DNA from: Mastigocoleus testarum BC008
GTDB taxonomy: Bacteria > Cyanobacteriota > Cyanobacteriia > Cyanobacteriales > Nostocaceae
Assembly: GCF_001456025.1 (NCBI RefSeq)
Contig: NZ_LMTZ01000165.1
Span: 1 to 49,179, forward strand
Direction: 5' to 3'
Length of the DNA: 49,179 bases
Below, piece after piece: positions 17,735 through 27,148 of this stretch; position 1 is the stretch's first letter; every line of letters begins with the position of its first letter. The notes beneath the pieces were generated by a model. The model was given only the letters and a program-made list of their open reading frames with translations. It was not told the DNA's origin and did not search any database. A program made the position numbers and the translations under genes.

Positions 17735-18385
17735 TTATTCTGGAGACTCAGAATCTTGTAGTTCTTGCAGCGCCTGATAAGCAACCATTAGACTTACTCT
17801 GGCTTGCTCAACTTCTGACAAAGCAGACCACTTGCGTTCGTTCAAAGATTTAAGTGCAGATTTTGTTGAAGGAGTTTCACCATCTCTCATCGCAAAAGCA
17901 TAGGGACGTGCCATTACGTTTAAATCTTCTGCAGCCCATTCGGGTAATACAGCTTGGACGCACTTAACAAGTTGTTCTCCCAAAGATTCTCTCGACTTAA
18001 ACGTATTTGTGGCTTCCAGGGCGATTTTCTCTAGCCATTCTTGGGGGACGTTTGCAGAGAAGGCTGAAAGTAAACTTTCTTTAAGATTAATCACAACCGA
18101 GGATTTTGTCTTACACTTGTAATACGAAGTATTGAAATTTTGTGACCAAAGATTATCTAATCGGTTGTAAAAACTACGGGAACGTTCAGTGATTTCCTCT
18201 TCTAGAACATCTTGCATGACAAACTGTTTTTCAACTTCGCAAAAATATTCTTCTGAATTTTCATCTGCTGGATTCCAAGGATATGAATTATCTTCAGCTT
18301 CTAACAAAGTGGAAAGTAATTCTAAATCTGTGGGCGAAGGAAGTGAATGCATGAAGGATTGAGAATTGTCATTGTTGTTAATCAT
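17735..18385 (-). CDS. Hypothetical acidic protein linked to the CHAT-FHA gene
   Basis: 216 residues, not recognised. The N-terminal 80 residues are strongly acidic and probably partly disordered (LEAEDNSYPWNPADENSEEY). The C-terminal 100 residues are helical (WLEKIALEATNTF, LGEQLVKCVQAVLPEWAAED, WSALSEVEQARVSLMVAYQA). There is no signal peptide or membrane helix. It lies 151 bp downstream of the CHAT-FHA gene on the same strand, with a hairpin after it. The position suggests a dedicated partner, inhibitor or substrate of the CHAT protease. That is inference from context only. Confidence 0.7.
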   Translation of the reverse strand: MINNNDNSQSFMHSLPSPTDLELLSTLLEAEDNSYPWNPADENSEEYFCEVEKQFVMQDVLEEEITERSRSFYNRLDNLWSQNFNTSYYKCKTKSSVVINLKESLLSAFSANVPQEWLEKIALEATNTFKSRESLGEQLVKCVQAVLPEWAAEDLNVMARPYAFAMRDGETPSTKSALKSLNERKWSALSEVEQARVSLMVAYQALQELQDSESPE

Positions 18386-18536
18386 CTGCGATCTCCTAGG
18401 TGGTTTAATTTGGGGTATTGACAGCTACAGCTTCGCGGACTTGATTTCCGTAAAGAGAAAAGAATTTTCTAATAAATAAGAATAATTTGAGGGATATGAA
18501 AATATAAAAACAATATCTAATCAATCAAGGGTGTTG

Positions 18537-20114
18537 TTACGAATCTTCGATTACAAATTCCCAAGGGTGAGAACGGGTACTACCAAATTTTAATTGTGTA
18601 CCAGGTTCCAAGGTGACTTCTTGACGATGGATTTGTTGCCAACCATTGGAGCGTAATATCCAGGTTGTACCGTAGGTAGATTTTTCCTGTAAATAGTAAG
18701 TTCGCACAGATTGAGAACCATTAAAAATATTTCTGCATAAAATTTCAGCGTGATGTTTGGATACAGAAGGCGCTGGGATAACTATGTCATTTTCGATTGT
18801 ACGACCTATGCGGGTAATAACAGGGCGCAATGTCCAAGTTTTACCATCGCCAGATGTTGGGCGTAAACAAGCTACATGAGATTGGGAAGCGAAACCAGGG
18901 AGCGAAGTTTCGGGAAGTTCTGTATTTCCTTCTTCAAATGTTTGAATTAGTTCGCCGTTAAAATCTGGATGCAAGTAAAGTACGGGTAAAGTCCAAGCGG
19001 GTTGATTAAATTTATAAATAGTCAGCAATTGTTTTCTTGCATCTGCAACTGCTTCATCAATAGGTTTGCGTGCCCGAATTGCTTGAGAAAATGCTTGGAT
19101 AAAGGTGTGTGATTCGTGATCTGCAATTTTGTCTCGCATGCCTAGAACGGCAGGGACGCCCTGTCTAATCATCACCTCTGCCAGACTACTATAAGGCACT
19201 GCTTGGCGATCAATTGCTGCTGGTTGTGCACCCCAACAAGCATTGAATACAGCAAGTTTAACCCCCGTCCGGCTTAAAGCTTGAGCTAGTTCCATCCCAT
19301 TGAAGGTGGAATCTGGTCCTAACAAGAGTAGACCTCCATCTGGGTCTGGTAATCCATGACCAGCATAGAAAAATACATTGTATACTCCGGTTTTTAGTTC
19401 AGAAATTAACTCTTGGGGTGTTGGCTGTACCAGTGACTTCACCATACAGGGAACATTAATATACGAAAGATTTCCACCTAATGTATTCCCTTCTGCAAGA
19501 GTTTGGCTGAGAATCTTAGCCTCTTCTTCTAACTGCAAATCATCATCTTCTCCCAAAACCAACAAAATATTTAACCCCGGATCTTTTCGCAAAATTGGTA
19601 GCGGTTCAACGTTGCATGTTGTGCGGCTGAATAATAAATTTTGGGACATCGACATTGGAGAACGACCTGCTTCTCGCTGCATAGTCTCCCAAGGAAGAGC
19701 AATCAAATCAGGGTCGCGAATTTCCAGACGAAAACGCAAACGGGTATTTTTACCGTTAGCGATACCACGACTGTGTTCTAGGCTAGCTAGAATATTCCCC
19801 TCAAATACCCAACGCCACAAACTGATACCTAAGTGCTGCATCAAGCGGCTGCTATAACTACCTCTTTGTCCGCGAGGAAGTATTGGCTCAGGATTGGCAT
19901 CAGGATTTTGAGAAGATAAACCGCGTGGAAGATCTAGACGGCTGTGTCCAGAAAACATCTGACACCATTCTCCCCAAACCTCATTTAAACTTGCAGGCCA
20001 TACACAGTCACGGAGAACGTTACCACTTGGATAAGGGGCATTTACCACCCAAATGGCAAAGTTATCTGTACCGGTATTTTGAAGACGGGAAATCGCCAAG
20101 ATTAAGGATGGCAT
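18537..20114 (-). CDS. CHAT-domain caspase-like protein with C-terminal FHA domain
   Basis: 525 residues. The CHAT peptidase domain spans about 125-385. Its predicted catalytic dyad is His253 (FFYAGHGLPD) and Cys293 (VFNACWGAQ), both intact. The preceding strand-helix elements (LALPWETMQ-like block at 138-146, LNILLVLGED) are typical. The C-terminal FHA domain (about 428-523) has IGR (436-438) and SKHH (452-455), but the usual Asn-Gly-Thr loop reads STYGTTW. CHAT is a sister of caspases and is found in separase-like and CRISPR-linked proteases. The fusion suggests a protease targeted to, or switched by, phosphothreonine. It sits between a PP2C phosphatase (178 bp upstream) and an unknown acidic protein. 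Confidence 0.9.
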   Translation of the reverse strand: MPSLILAISRLQNTGTDNFAIWVVNAPYPSGNVLRDCVWPASLNEVWGEWCQMFSGHSRLDLPRGLSSQNPDANPEPILPRGQRGSYSSRLMQHLGISLWRWVFEGNILASLEHSRGIANGKNTRLRFRLEIRDPDLIALPWETMQREAGRSPMSMSQNLLFSRTTCNVEPLPILRKDPGLNILLVLGEDDDLQLEEEAKILSQTLAEGNTLGGNLSYINVPCMVKSLVQPTPQELISELKTGVYNVFFYAGHGLPDPDGGLLLLGPDSTFNGMELAQALSRTGVKLAVFNACWGAQPAAIDRQAVPYSSLAEVMIRQGVPAVLGMRDKIADHESHTFIQAFSQAIRARKPIDEAVADARKQLLTIYKFNQPAWTLPVLYLHPDFNGELIQTFEEGNTELPETSLPGFASQSHVACLRPTSGDGKTWTLRPVITRIGRTIENDIVIPAPSVSKHHAEILCRNIFNGSQSVRTYYLQEKSTYGTTWILRSNGWQQIHRQEVTLEPGTQLKFGSTRSHPWEFVIEDS

Positions 20115-20292
20115 GGATTGGTCAAAACAAAAATGCTTCGGATAAATTCAAACAGATAAAATCAAAAAAAATAAGTTAAAACAAATAAATTTAACAGATA
20201 ATCTTAAATAAAAACCTAAAAGGTAGAATTTTTCACCTTTAAGATTGACAATTAAAAATCTTACTCATATATTTTTAGGTTCCCATACCAGT

Positions 20293-22995
20293 TTATCTAC
20301 TTTTTGGTGAAGTGAGGTTGTCATTTCCAATAACTGGTGCTCCTGTCTGAGATGGCGATTGCGTCTCAGATGGAATTATTAGCGGTTGAGTTGTTGTTGA
20401 TTCCCCCGGTTTTGTTGGAGATGTTTCATTTTCCAGTAGTGATTTCCCTTCTGGGATATCTTTGTTGTTGAGTTTCAAACATGGACTGTTATTGGAATCT
20501 TTGAGATCTGACGGCTTTGAGATGCTAACAGATTTAAGATTAATTTTCCCAGACTTAATCCACACCTCTTCATCGAGTTTGATTGAAGATGAATCGTCAG
20601 TGAAACTAGGAGTGGTAGTTTCTGCTGGTGAAATCTCAGCTAGGGGAGTTTCCTTAGGAAAAGCTTCTCCAAGTGAAGTATCAGGAGACAGGGTTTCTTG
20701 AGGTACGGGAGCTACAATTGGACTCTCTGGAGAAAAGGTTTCTTCAGGCAAGGCAGCTACAATTGGACTCTCTGGAGAAAAGGTTTCTTCAGGTACGACA
20801 GCTACAGGTGGACCCTTGGAAGATGAAGTTGTATTCTCATCACTACCTGTATTTCCACCGATACTACAGACCCGTAATTTCAACCAATGTTCATCTAATA
20901 CTGAATTTATAGATCCATTATTTTTTAAAGGTTCTTTGCTGACAACTTGCAAGACCGTTCCCTCAGGCAACATTACAGGTGAAAAATTATCTTCACTTAT
21001 AGCACTATCAAGTGGTAGTTGTTTGCTAAACTCCAGTTTTTCTCTCGTTGTAAATTCCGAATTTACTTGTAACTCTAAATTCGGGGTTGGAAGGGTTTTA
21101 GCTGTACTTTGTTTAAGTTCCGGTTCTGGAGATCTTGTAGCAGCAGGTGCTGGGGATTTTCCCTTTTCCCAAGGCTCAGGTAGTTTAAATTGCATTATGA
21201 AATAACCTAACAATCCACCACCCAAGACAAGGATAGGTAATATCAATGTCAAAGGAATTTTAGCTTTCCTCAGAGGTATAGTATCGGGAAGAACTTTTGT
21301 TTTTTGGTTGGGACTGTTGGAAGGAGTGCTGGTATTTAATGTTGGTAAAGAATGGGCTGTGGAAACTGTTGTGAGGTCGGCTAATTCCGGCTGTAAAGCC
21401 GACTTGGGTTCGGAATAATTAACCTTGTAGTGTAGCAATGCGATGGTGACATTATCATGTCCGTTTTCTACATTGGCAATCTCGACTAATTTATTTGTTG
21501 CCGTCGCTAAATCTTGCTTGCCTGATAATACTGGTAGTATTTCTGTTTCCCAATGCTGTTCTACCCGGTCAAAATCGCTCAAACCATCGGAGCACAGTAA
21601 AAATATCCCATCTTCATCCAATACAAACCGCTGCACTGTTGGATGCAAAGACAAACTGGGACTCATACCCAGTGCTTGAACCAAGGAACCCGAAGCAACT
21701 TGTTTCAAAGCATCTCTATAAACGGCATATCCCAAACGTACTTCTCGCGACGCAACATCATCATCGAGAGTGACTTGATAACATCCATAGCGAGTTATCC
21801 AATATGCACGACTATCACCGACATGAGTCACATAAAGTTCATGACCTATAGGTAGCGCCATCACCAGGGTCGTACCCATGCGCTTTCGTCCTTGTCGGTT
21901 TTCGTTGTCGTTACGTTCGCTAATTTTATCGTTTGCAACGGCTACCGCTTTTTCTAAATCGCCCAGCAAAATTCCTGGTTCGATGTCTTCATCGGAAAAT
22001 CTATTTAATTGTTGTAATTCTTGTTCTATGGTCTTTATTGCCAAATTAGATGCAACATTTCCACCTTCGTGCCCACCTATTCCATCACAAACTATACCCA
22101 TAGCTTTAGATTCGGGGGGCTTACTCAATATTCCCTTACTTGAGGGATAACAAGCATCTTCATTACGTTGGCGACTAGGACCAGTATCCGTTTGAGTGGC
22201 GATTCTAATTTTTAATGATTGTGAATTTCCGACTTTTTTTAATCCGCGATCTAACAGTAAAATTAATTGTTCGCCAGATTTAACTTCTCCATCAATCAAC
22301 AGATGGCATATTTCACCTAAAAATTCAGCGATCGCGTTTCTGGCAAATGGTAGTAGCCGGGAGCGCCAAAACTCACCAAGTTGTGCAAGGGTGACAATAT
22401 CCTCATCTTGACGCAACTCCAACAGACGTAGGATTGGTCCTTCTACCCGCATTAAGTGAGTTTCCATCAGCGTGGAAGCAACCCCTTCACTCGCAAGTGG
22501 TTGCCAAATATTAGCTATTTGCCACAACCAATTGAGTTGGCGCATTGATGTTGCACCCCCCCAGGCTTTAGTTAATTCTTCTCGTAAACTTACTTCTAAA
22601 TCAGAATCAATTTTCGGGAAAACTGGCGGATTTTCCAGAAGTAAGACATCTTGTGTGACACCCCCTCTCCTGAGGGGTAGTAACCCATATACCTGCGGAA
22701 CCTGTAAGCGAAATGGAATTAATTTTAAATATGGTTTAATAAATTCTAGTTTTTCTACTGCTGGCGCTTGTACGGCTAAACTTGGTATTCGATCTAAAAG
22801 TACTGATTTAGCAACAACTAAATAGCGATCGGCTATGATATCACCAGGTTTACCCAGATTGACCTCATTTCCCACGACCCACAGGTAGCGTTTGCAAAGC
22901 GGTGTAGAGCATCGTTGGCAAAACTTGTGGCTTAGCGGGTTAGGTGCCTGACAAAGTTCATTGGGGCAATAAAGCGTTGCCGCGTCATTTTCCAT
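20293..22995 (-). CDS. PP2C-type Ser/Thr phosphatase with zinc ribbon, membrane helix and long exterior tail
   Basis: About 900 residues (numbering here is from a TTG at 23016; ATG 22995 is preferred). The order is a zinc ribbon with Cys17, Cys22, Cys33 and Cys36, then a helical region, then a PP2C domain (about 270-530), then a membrane helix (about 586-608), then a Pro/Glu/Thr-rich tail of roughly 300 residues. The PP2C metal ligands are present: RNEDAC, VCDGIGGHEGG, VGDSRAY, LLCSDGLSD and GHDNVT. It should dephosphorylate Ser/Thr-phosphoproteins in the cytoplasm. The tail includes an SH3-like stretch (LPEGTVLQVVSKEPL to EHWLKLRV) and a duplicated PEETFSPESPIVA unit, and is probably outside the membrane, where it could bind cell wall. 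It heads a probable transcript with CHAT-FHA and the acidic protein. No Ser/Thr kinase is in the window. Confidence 0.92.
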   Translation of the reverse strand: MENDAATLYCPNELCQAPNPLSHKFCQRCSTPLCKRYLWVVGNEVNLGKPGDIIADRYLVVAKSVLLDRIPSLAVQAPAVEKLEFIKPYLKLIPFRLQVPQVYGLLPLRRGGVTQDVLLLENPPVFPKIDSDLEVSLREELTKAWGGATSMRQLNWLWQIANIWQPLASEGVASTLMETHLMRVEGPILRLLELRQDEDIVTLAQLGEFWRSRLLPFARNAIAEFLGEICHLLIDGEVKSGEQLILLLDRGLKKVGNSQSLKIRIATQTDTGPSRQRNEDACYPSSKGILSKPPESKAMGIVCDGIGGHEGGNVASNLAIKTIEQELQQLNRFSDEDIEPGILLGDLEKAVAVANDKISERNDNENRQGRKRMGTTLVMALPIGHELYVTHVGDSRAYWITRYGCYQVTLDDDVASREVRLGYAVYRDALKQVASGSLVQALGMSPSLSLHPTVQRFVLDEDGIFLLCSDGLSDFDRVEQHWETEILPVLSGKQDLATATNKLVEIANVENGHDNVTIALLHYKVNYSEPKSALQPELADLTTVSTAHSLPTLNTSTPSNSPNQKTKVLPDTIPLRKAKIPLTLILPILVLGGGLLGYFIMQFKLPEPWEKGKSPAPAATRSPEPELKQSTAKTLPTPNLELQVNSEFTTREKLEFSKQLPLDSAISEDNFSPVMLPEGTVLQVVSKEPLKNNGSINSVLDEHWLKLRVCSIGGNTGSDENTTSSSKGPPVAVVPEETFSPESPIVAALPEETFSPESPIVAPVPQETLSPDTSLGEAFPKETPLAEISPAETTTPSFTDDSSSIKLDEEVWIKSGKINLKSVSISKPSDLKDSNNSPCLKLNNKDIPEGKSLLENETSPTKPGESTTTQPLIIPSETQSPSQTGAPVIGNDNLTSPKSR
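20711..20800 (-). repeat. Two 45-bp direct repeats inside the PP2C gene
   Basis: Copies at 20711-20755 and 20756-20800 match at about 42 of 45 positions. They encode tandem 15-residue units around EETFSPESPIVA in the exterior tail. More diverged copies flank them. In-frame period, so length change would not break the gene. Confidence 0.85.
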
Positions 22996-25163
22996 AGTTT
23001 TCCCACCGATCGGCAATTAGCAATTCCTTCAAAAATATCATCTACGGCTTTCTCTACAGCCAAATTTTCCGTGTTTCGACCTGCTATGAGCAAAATATTA
23101 AATGAGGCTCATCTAACAATCTCGATTTCGAATGATAAGCAGTAATGAGCAAAATCAACCACCATATCTACCAACTCAAGACCTCCACTATTCATTTAAA
23201 TATCTATTTACGTGCTTAATTGGCGAGCACCAGAGTAATTGAACAAAGCCTGTCGCCGAATCTTTAATTTAATATAAAGTGCATGTGACTTCAGAATAAG
23301 CCCACCCTAGCACAAAAATGCATATTGCCAGCTTCTATACTTATTTTATAAGTATCCGAGCAACAATAAGCTTAAATGAAAACAAAATCAAACTTATATA
23401 GGATTTTAATTATATAGAACAGATATCATTTGTTTTCAGCCATAGCCACGGAGATGGTACATAAATACACCCTCAAGTCTTAACAGCCAATCTAACACAT
23501 ATAATTACTAGTATTTGCAGGCAAGATAACAAAGAAAAAACAATTAATATTAACCTTATATATACAATCTGCTTTTACTTTCATAAATCTATTTGACTTC
23601 TATTTTTTTCAATTAAAACTATTTACCCATTGCTCTGAGGGAAGACTTATAATCCGCAGAATCTCATATTTCGACTCCTCTTGAGACATAATATGATTAA
23701 ATCTAATTTTTTTAACAAAATTACCGGTTATTTACTTAAATCCACGATCCACGGGGAAATCAGTATTTATGAATGAAGGACTAAGCGGAATAATACTACT
23801 GTCAGAGGAAAGTATGCAACTATCAATCGGAAATGGCAACAACAAAATTTATTATCAGATATTTTGGTATTTACCATAAATATGATTATCTAACTCTAAA
23901 TAATTGTGTTTTGTCAGCACTAAAAATTAATCATGTTTATATGGATAATTATCTATTATAAATATCAATTTAATCAAACAAATCTATTTGTTATTTAGAA
24001 AGATATAATCATCATTCTAAGCACTTATTATATAAAATATATTTTGCAATTTTAAATTCTTTCATTACTAAATGCCGAGATAGTTTCATCGGTAATCAAG
24101 GAAATGATTTAGTTAAAATAGAACATAAATTTTCTACTATCTAAATATTTGTGGTTTGATGGCCATAGCAATTTTAAATCATTCATCAAAACTAATATTG
24201 TAGAGGTATTTAATGTAAGTTCTCTGCAATATTTATCTATTTACAAATTAAATATGATTACTATAGTCTTAGTCTATTTAGATTCTTTAGTATAAATTAA
24301 GCAGCAATCACGTAACAGTAAATTTTATCTTAGGTATGCTTTGCAAATAGCATATTAACTGAATAGAATAGAGAATTAATTTCAAATTTTACGTCACAGA
24401 CTAGAACCTGTGATGAAATGTTGAATGAAATATTCATTTTGATGCTTCAGATAAATTTTTAAAAAGTTCATAAGAGAAGCTTCAAATTGACTGTGAATAC
24501 TATAAGGCAGGACAAACACAAGTATTAATTATTATGCGATTTTCCATTTTCCGATTTCTTCATCACTGGTCCATAAACTATGTTTCCATACAGCATATCT
24601 AGTTGAGATTGCCTTCAGCTTAAGTGAAAAACAAGGACTTAATCATACTTCATGCTATTATACGCAACAAAATAACCGAAAAATTAAATTAGTACTTAGT
24701 ATCAAATATTGCAGACATGTGCGATATTGCATCTATCACAAACTTTAATAAAGGTGAACAACAAAGTATCAAGTCATATAAAAAATAATTAACAATTTTA
24801 TAACTTATATCTTTAAATTAATTCTGCTAAATTAAATGTTTTTATTTAAATATTTTTGCTCTAATTTTGTAGAGATAATTAACTTATCCTCAGCTTAATT
24901 CGAACTTTCTGATATAAATAAGTACAACTTACCAACACTCCTTAAGAAGCGAGAAAAACATAAGACGTATAGATTAATAGTTATATAGCTTGCAAACGCC
25001 AAGATTAGTAATGAAGATTTAAAAATTCAGATCTTAGTGACTGAAAGCAAAACACTGGATATATAAAGCGTGCATAAATAAGACTATTTTTTTACTAGCG
25101 ATCAAAATTATTATTGGTATTTATTACCGATAATGACCGCTTAGCGAACATTAATGCCGAACA
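22996..25163. other. Gene desert of about 2.1 kb, AT-rich
   Basis: No frame of useful length, no recognisable tRNA or other structured RNA, and no clear tandem array. Its first 300 bases should hold the promoter of the PP2C transcript. The rest is markedly poorer in GC than the genes. A decayed gene or an uncharacterised small RNA cannot be excluded by reading. Confidence 0.5.
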
Positions 25164-26567
25164 TTAATATAGAGGCTTATCTAACCTAATTAAAATAAAT
25201 TCTGTATTATCTACCTGATTTGGAATACGACCTATACTATCGGCGTAGTTATTATCGTTAACAATCAGTAAATCTGTTGCGTTTATTGGTAGTACACTTT
25301 CGATTGTCACGAAGGGAAAGGCAAAAATACCATTGCGGGTGGCTTGACCGCCAACACCTTGAATGTCTTTAATCCTTAATAAATCTACTAATAACTCTTT
25401 TTTGACAAATCCTTGCGAATCTTTATTCTTAATATTTATTTTATAAATTCGTTTAAACTTAGCTGGCTCTCTAAATTTCCGATTATTAGGGTCGCCTTGT
25501 TCATGGTCTCGTTCGATAACAATAAATTCTTGATCACTGATGGCTGTTAGTTCCCCGATCGCGTGGCTACTGTCCTCTAATTTGTAAGCAAAAATCTCAC
25601 TGGTATATTTTTTACTTGCAACATCAAATTCGTAAATTAGTAGACGTTGAGAGTTGGTATCTTCCTTGAGAGGACCTTCCAACATGGCATATAGTTTATC
25701 GCCACTGCGATTAAGAGCTAAGCCCTCAAATCCACGAGAACCACTAAGATTAGCTAAATTTTCTGCTTCCTTTCGCGGCAAGTCAACAAATTTTGGATTA
25801 TCGGGAGACTTAATAAAATTTAATTTACCAACCCCCAATAGATTTGGTAAGGGAATGGGGATGTCCAAGAGTTCGCCATTTGGGTTCACGTGGAGCAAGA
25901 AGGGACCGAACTCATCTCCTAACCAATAAGTCCCATCATCTGCTTTTCGAAACGATTCAATATCAAAGTCCCCTCCAGTGAGCAAACGATTTTTACGGAT
26001 AGCTGGACTAATGGGAATAGATTTATTGCTGGGATAAGTATTGCGATCAGCTACTATGGGAAATTGGAGTAAATTTTGCCTATCTTTGAGTTCTAAAAAA
26101 CTTTTGCGGTTAAAAGATTTTAGTCGCGCTCCCGTTCGGAGATTGACAGGAAAAACTTTCCCTGTGACAAAATCTGCTTCCACTGCATAAATTCGCAGAA
26201 CATAGTCAGGGGAATTACTTTTCCCTCCAAAACCATTATCTGAAACCAGCAAATAAGTATTTTTCTTCGGACCAGGGATTACAGCAGAAAAACCCTGAAC
26301 TGGTTGAGCGTGGAGAAAAGGAACCGTACGTCTTGTTTTCTTGAACTGACCTGAGGTCGGTCCTGGAGCAAAAGTATCTGCAGCTAAAATTGCTCGACCA
26401 AGTAACTCAGCGCCCCAAGCACTATTCGTTGGCTGCAAGCAAAAAAATATTATCAAATACTGTACGAATCGTTCCCATGCCCAGAACCGAGAACTTTTTT
26501 GCCTCAGGAGTTCGCAGTCAAAACAGGTGAGAGCAAAGTTCAGGACGTTACAAAATTTAAATTGCAA
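25164..26567 (-). CDS. Secreted phytase-like / esterase-like beta-propeller protein
   Basis: 467 residues. An N-terminal hydrophobic segment (RFVQYLIIFFCLQ) followed by NSAWGA looks like a signal peptide, so the mature protein probably starts near ELLGRAILAADTF. The body shows the phytase-like fold signatures: FSAVIPG, YLLVSDNGFGGKSNSPDYVLR, GGDFDIESFRKADDGTYWLG, GSRGFEGLALN, YEFDVASKKY, GELTAISDQEFIVIERD and a final LLIVNDNNY. Family members are described as esterase-like phytase proteins; substrate unknown. The start is uncertain: the frame opens at TTG 26567, no ATG exists before the signal peptide, and a start nearer the hydrophobic segment is possible. Its upstream region is a degenerate repeat tract, and ndhM lies upstream on the same strand. 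Confidence 0.85.
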   Translation of the reverse strand: MQFKFCNVLNFALTCFDCELLRQKSSRFWAWERFVQYLIIFFCLQPTNSAWGAELLGRAILAADTFAPGPTSGQFKKTRRTVPFLHAQPVQGFSAVIPGPKKNTYLLVSDNGFGGKSNSPDYVLRIYAVEADFVTGKVFPVNLRTGARLKSFNRKSFLELKDRQNLLQFPIVADRNTYPSNKSIPISPAIRKNRLLTGGDFDIESFRKADDGTYWLGDEFGPFLLHVNPNGELLDIPIPLPNLLGVGKLNFIKSPDNPKFVDLPRKEAENLANLSGSRGFEGLALNRSGDKLYAMLEGPLKEDTNSQRLLIYEFDVASKKYTSEIFAYKLEDSSHAIGELTAISDQEFIVIERDHEQGDPNNRKFREPAKFKRIYKINIKNKDSQGFVKKELLVDLLRIKDIQGVGGQATRNGIFAFPFVTIESVLPINATDLLIVNDNNYADSIGRIPNQVDNTEFILIRLDKPLY

Positions 26568-26667
26568 AATTTAAACCCCAAAATTTAAATTACTAAACCT
26601 GTAACTCTGAACTTTTGTAGAAAAATTTTATATTCAAGATCTTTATACCTGAGATTCCTAGACTTAA

Positions 26668-26746
26668 GCAAGTAGAGGATATTCAAGCTTAAGGTCTTTA
26701 AGCTTTAACTTTCTGAGCTTTAACTCCTCAAGTTCTGAGCCTTTAA
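26668..26746. repeat. Degenerate tandem repeat tract, about 16-bp period
   Basis: Diverged units of the type TTTAAGCTTTAACTTTC, TGAGCTTTAACTCCTC and AAGTTCTGAGCC follow one another. It resembles the clean arrays at 11807 and 13649 in period but is more decayed. It lies between ndhM and the phytase-like gene. Confidence 0.5.
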
Positions 26747-26749
26747 GAC

Positions 26750-26767
26750 AAAACATTCTCAAGAATG
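26750..26767 (-). terminator. Possible terminator of ndhM
   Basis: A 6-bp stem CATTCT (26754-26759) and AGAATG (26762-26767) with a two-base loop. On the minus strand it is followed by TTTT. It lies 21 bases after the ndhM stop. The loop is very short, so support is moderate. Confidence 0.4.
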
Positions 26768-26788
26768 AGATTCTCGAACTCAAAATTA

Positions 26789-27148
26789 TTACTTATCTTC
26801 ATCAACTGCTACTTGTGGTAGCCCCATACTGTAATTTGTAACGCGAGCAGTTAGATTATAACTAATTTCTCCTGATTGCAGTAGATTTCGGACATAATGC
26901 TCTAAATCAGAGCCAATACGACGTAAATTGTAATCTGTAAGGTCTGCGCCACTGTTAGCCTCTACTAGTTCATCAAACTTGTAATGAACCTTTTGCAGAG
27001 CATCTTCGTTCCAATTGAATTCATTGTCCGGGTCTATATCCAGAGTTAAAACTTGATTACTGGGTACGAGTTCTCCGTCTCGATCAATTTCCGCAGCGAA
27101 GATCCTGATATGTCTGGTCGTAGACTTAAGCAGCGTTGTGTTTTCCAT
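26789..27148 (-). CDS. ndhM: NAD(P)H-quinone oxidoreductase subunit M
   Basis: 119 residues, close to the usual length. It is a peripheral subunit of the cyanobacterial and plastid NDH-1 complex, found in the oxygenic-photosynthesis-specific part of the hydrophilic arm on the thylakoid membrane, where the complex serves cyclic electron flow and respiration. Recognised from the conserved stretches LKSTTRHIRIFAAEI, LTLDIDPDNEFNWNEDAL, DYNLRRIGSDLEHYVR, GEISYNLTARV and NYSMGLPQVA. It has no cofactor. ATG at 27148 gives a start a few residues before the conserved core. No other ndh gene is nearby, as is usual for this gene. Confidence 0.96.
   Translation of the reverse strand: MENTTLLKSTTRHIRIFAAEIDRDGELVPSNQVLTLDIDPDNEFNWNEDALQKVHYKFDELVEANSGADLTDYNLRRIGSDLEHYVRNLLQSGEISYNLTARVTNYSMGLPQVAVDEDK

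Noticed and set aside
20462..22825. Several plus-strand frames of 70-129 codons
   Set aside because: All lie opposite the PP2C gene. Their products are Ser/Cys-rich with no domains, as expected from the reverse of a biased coding sequence.
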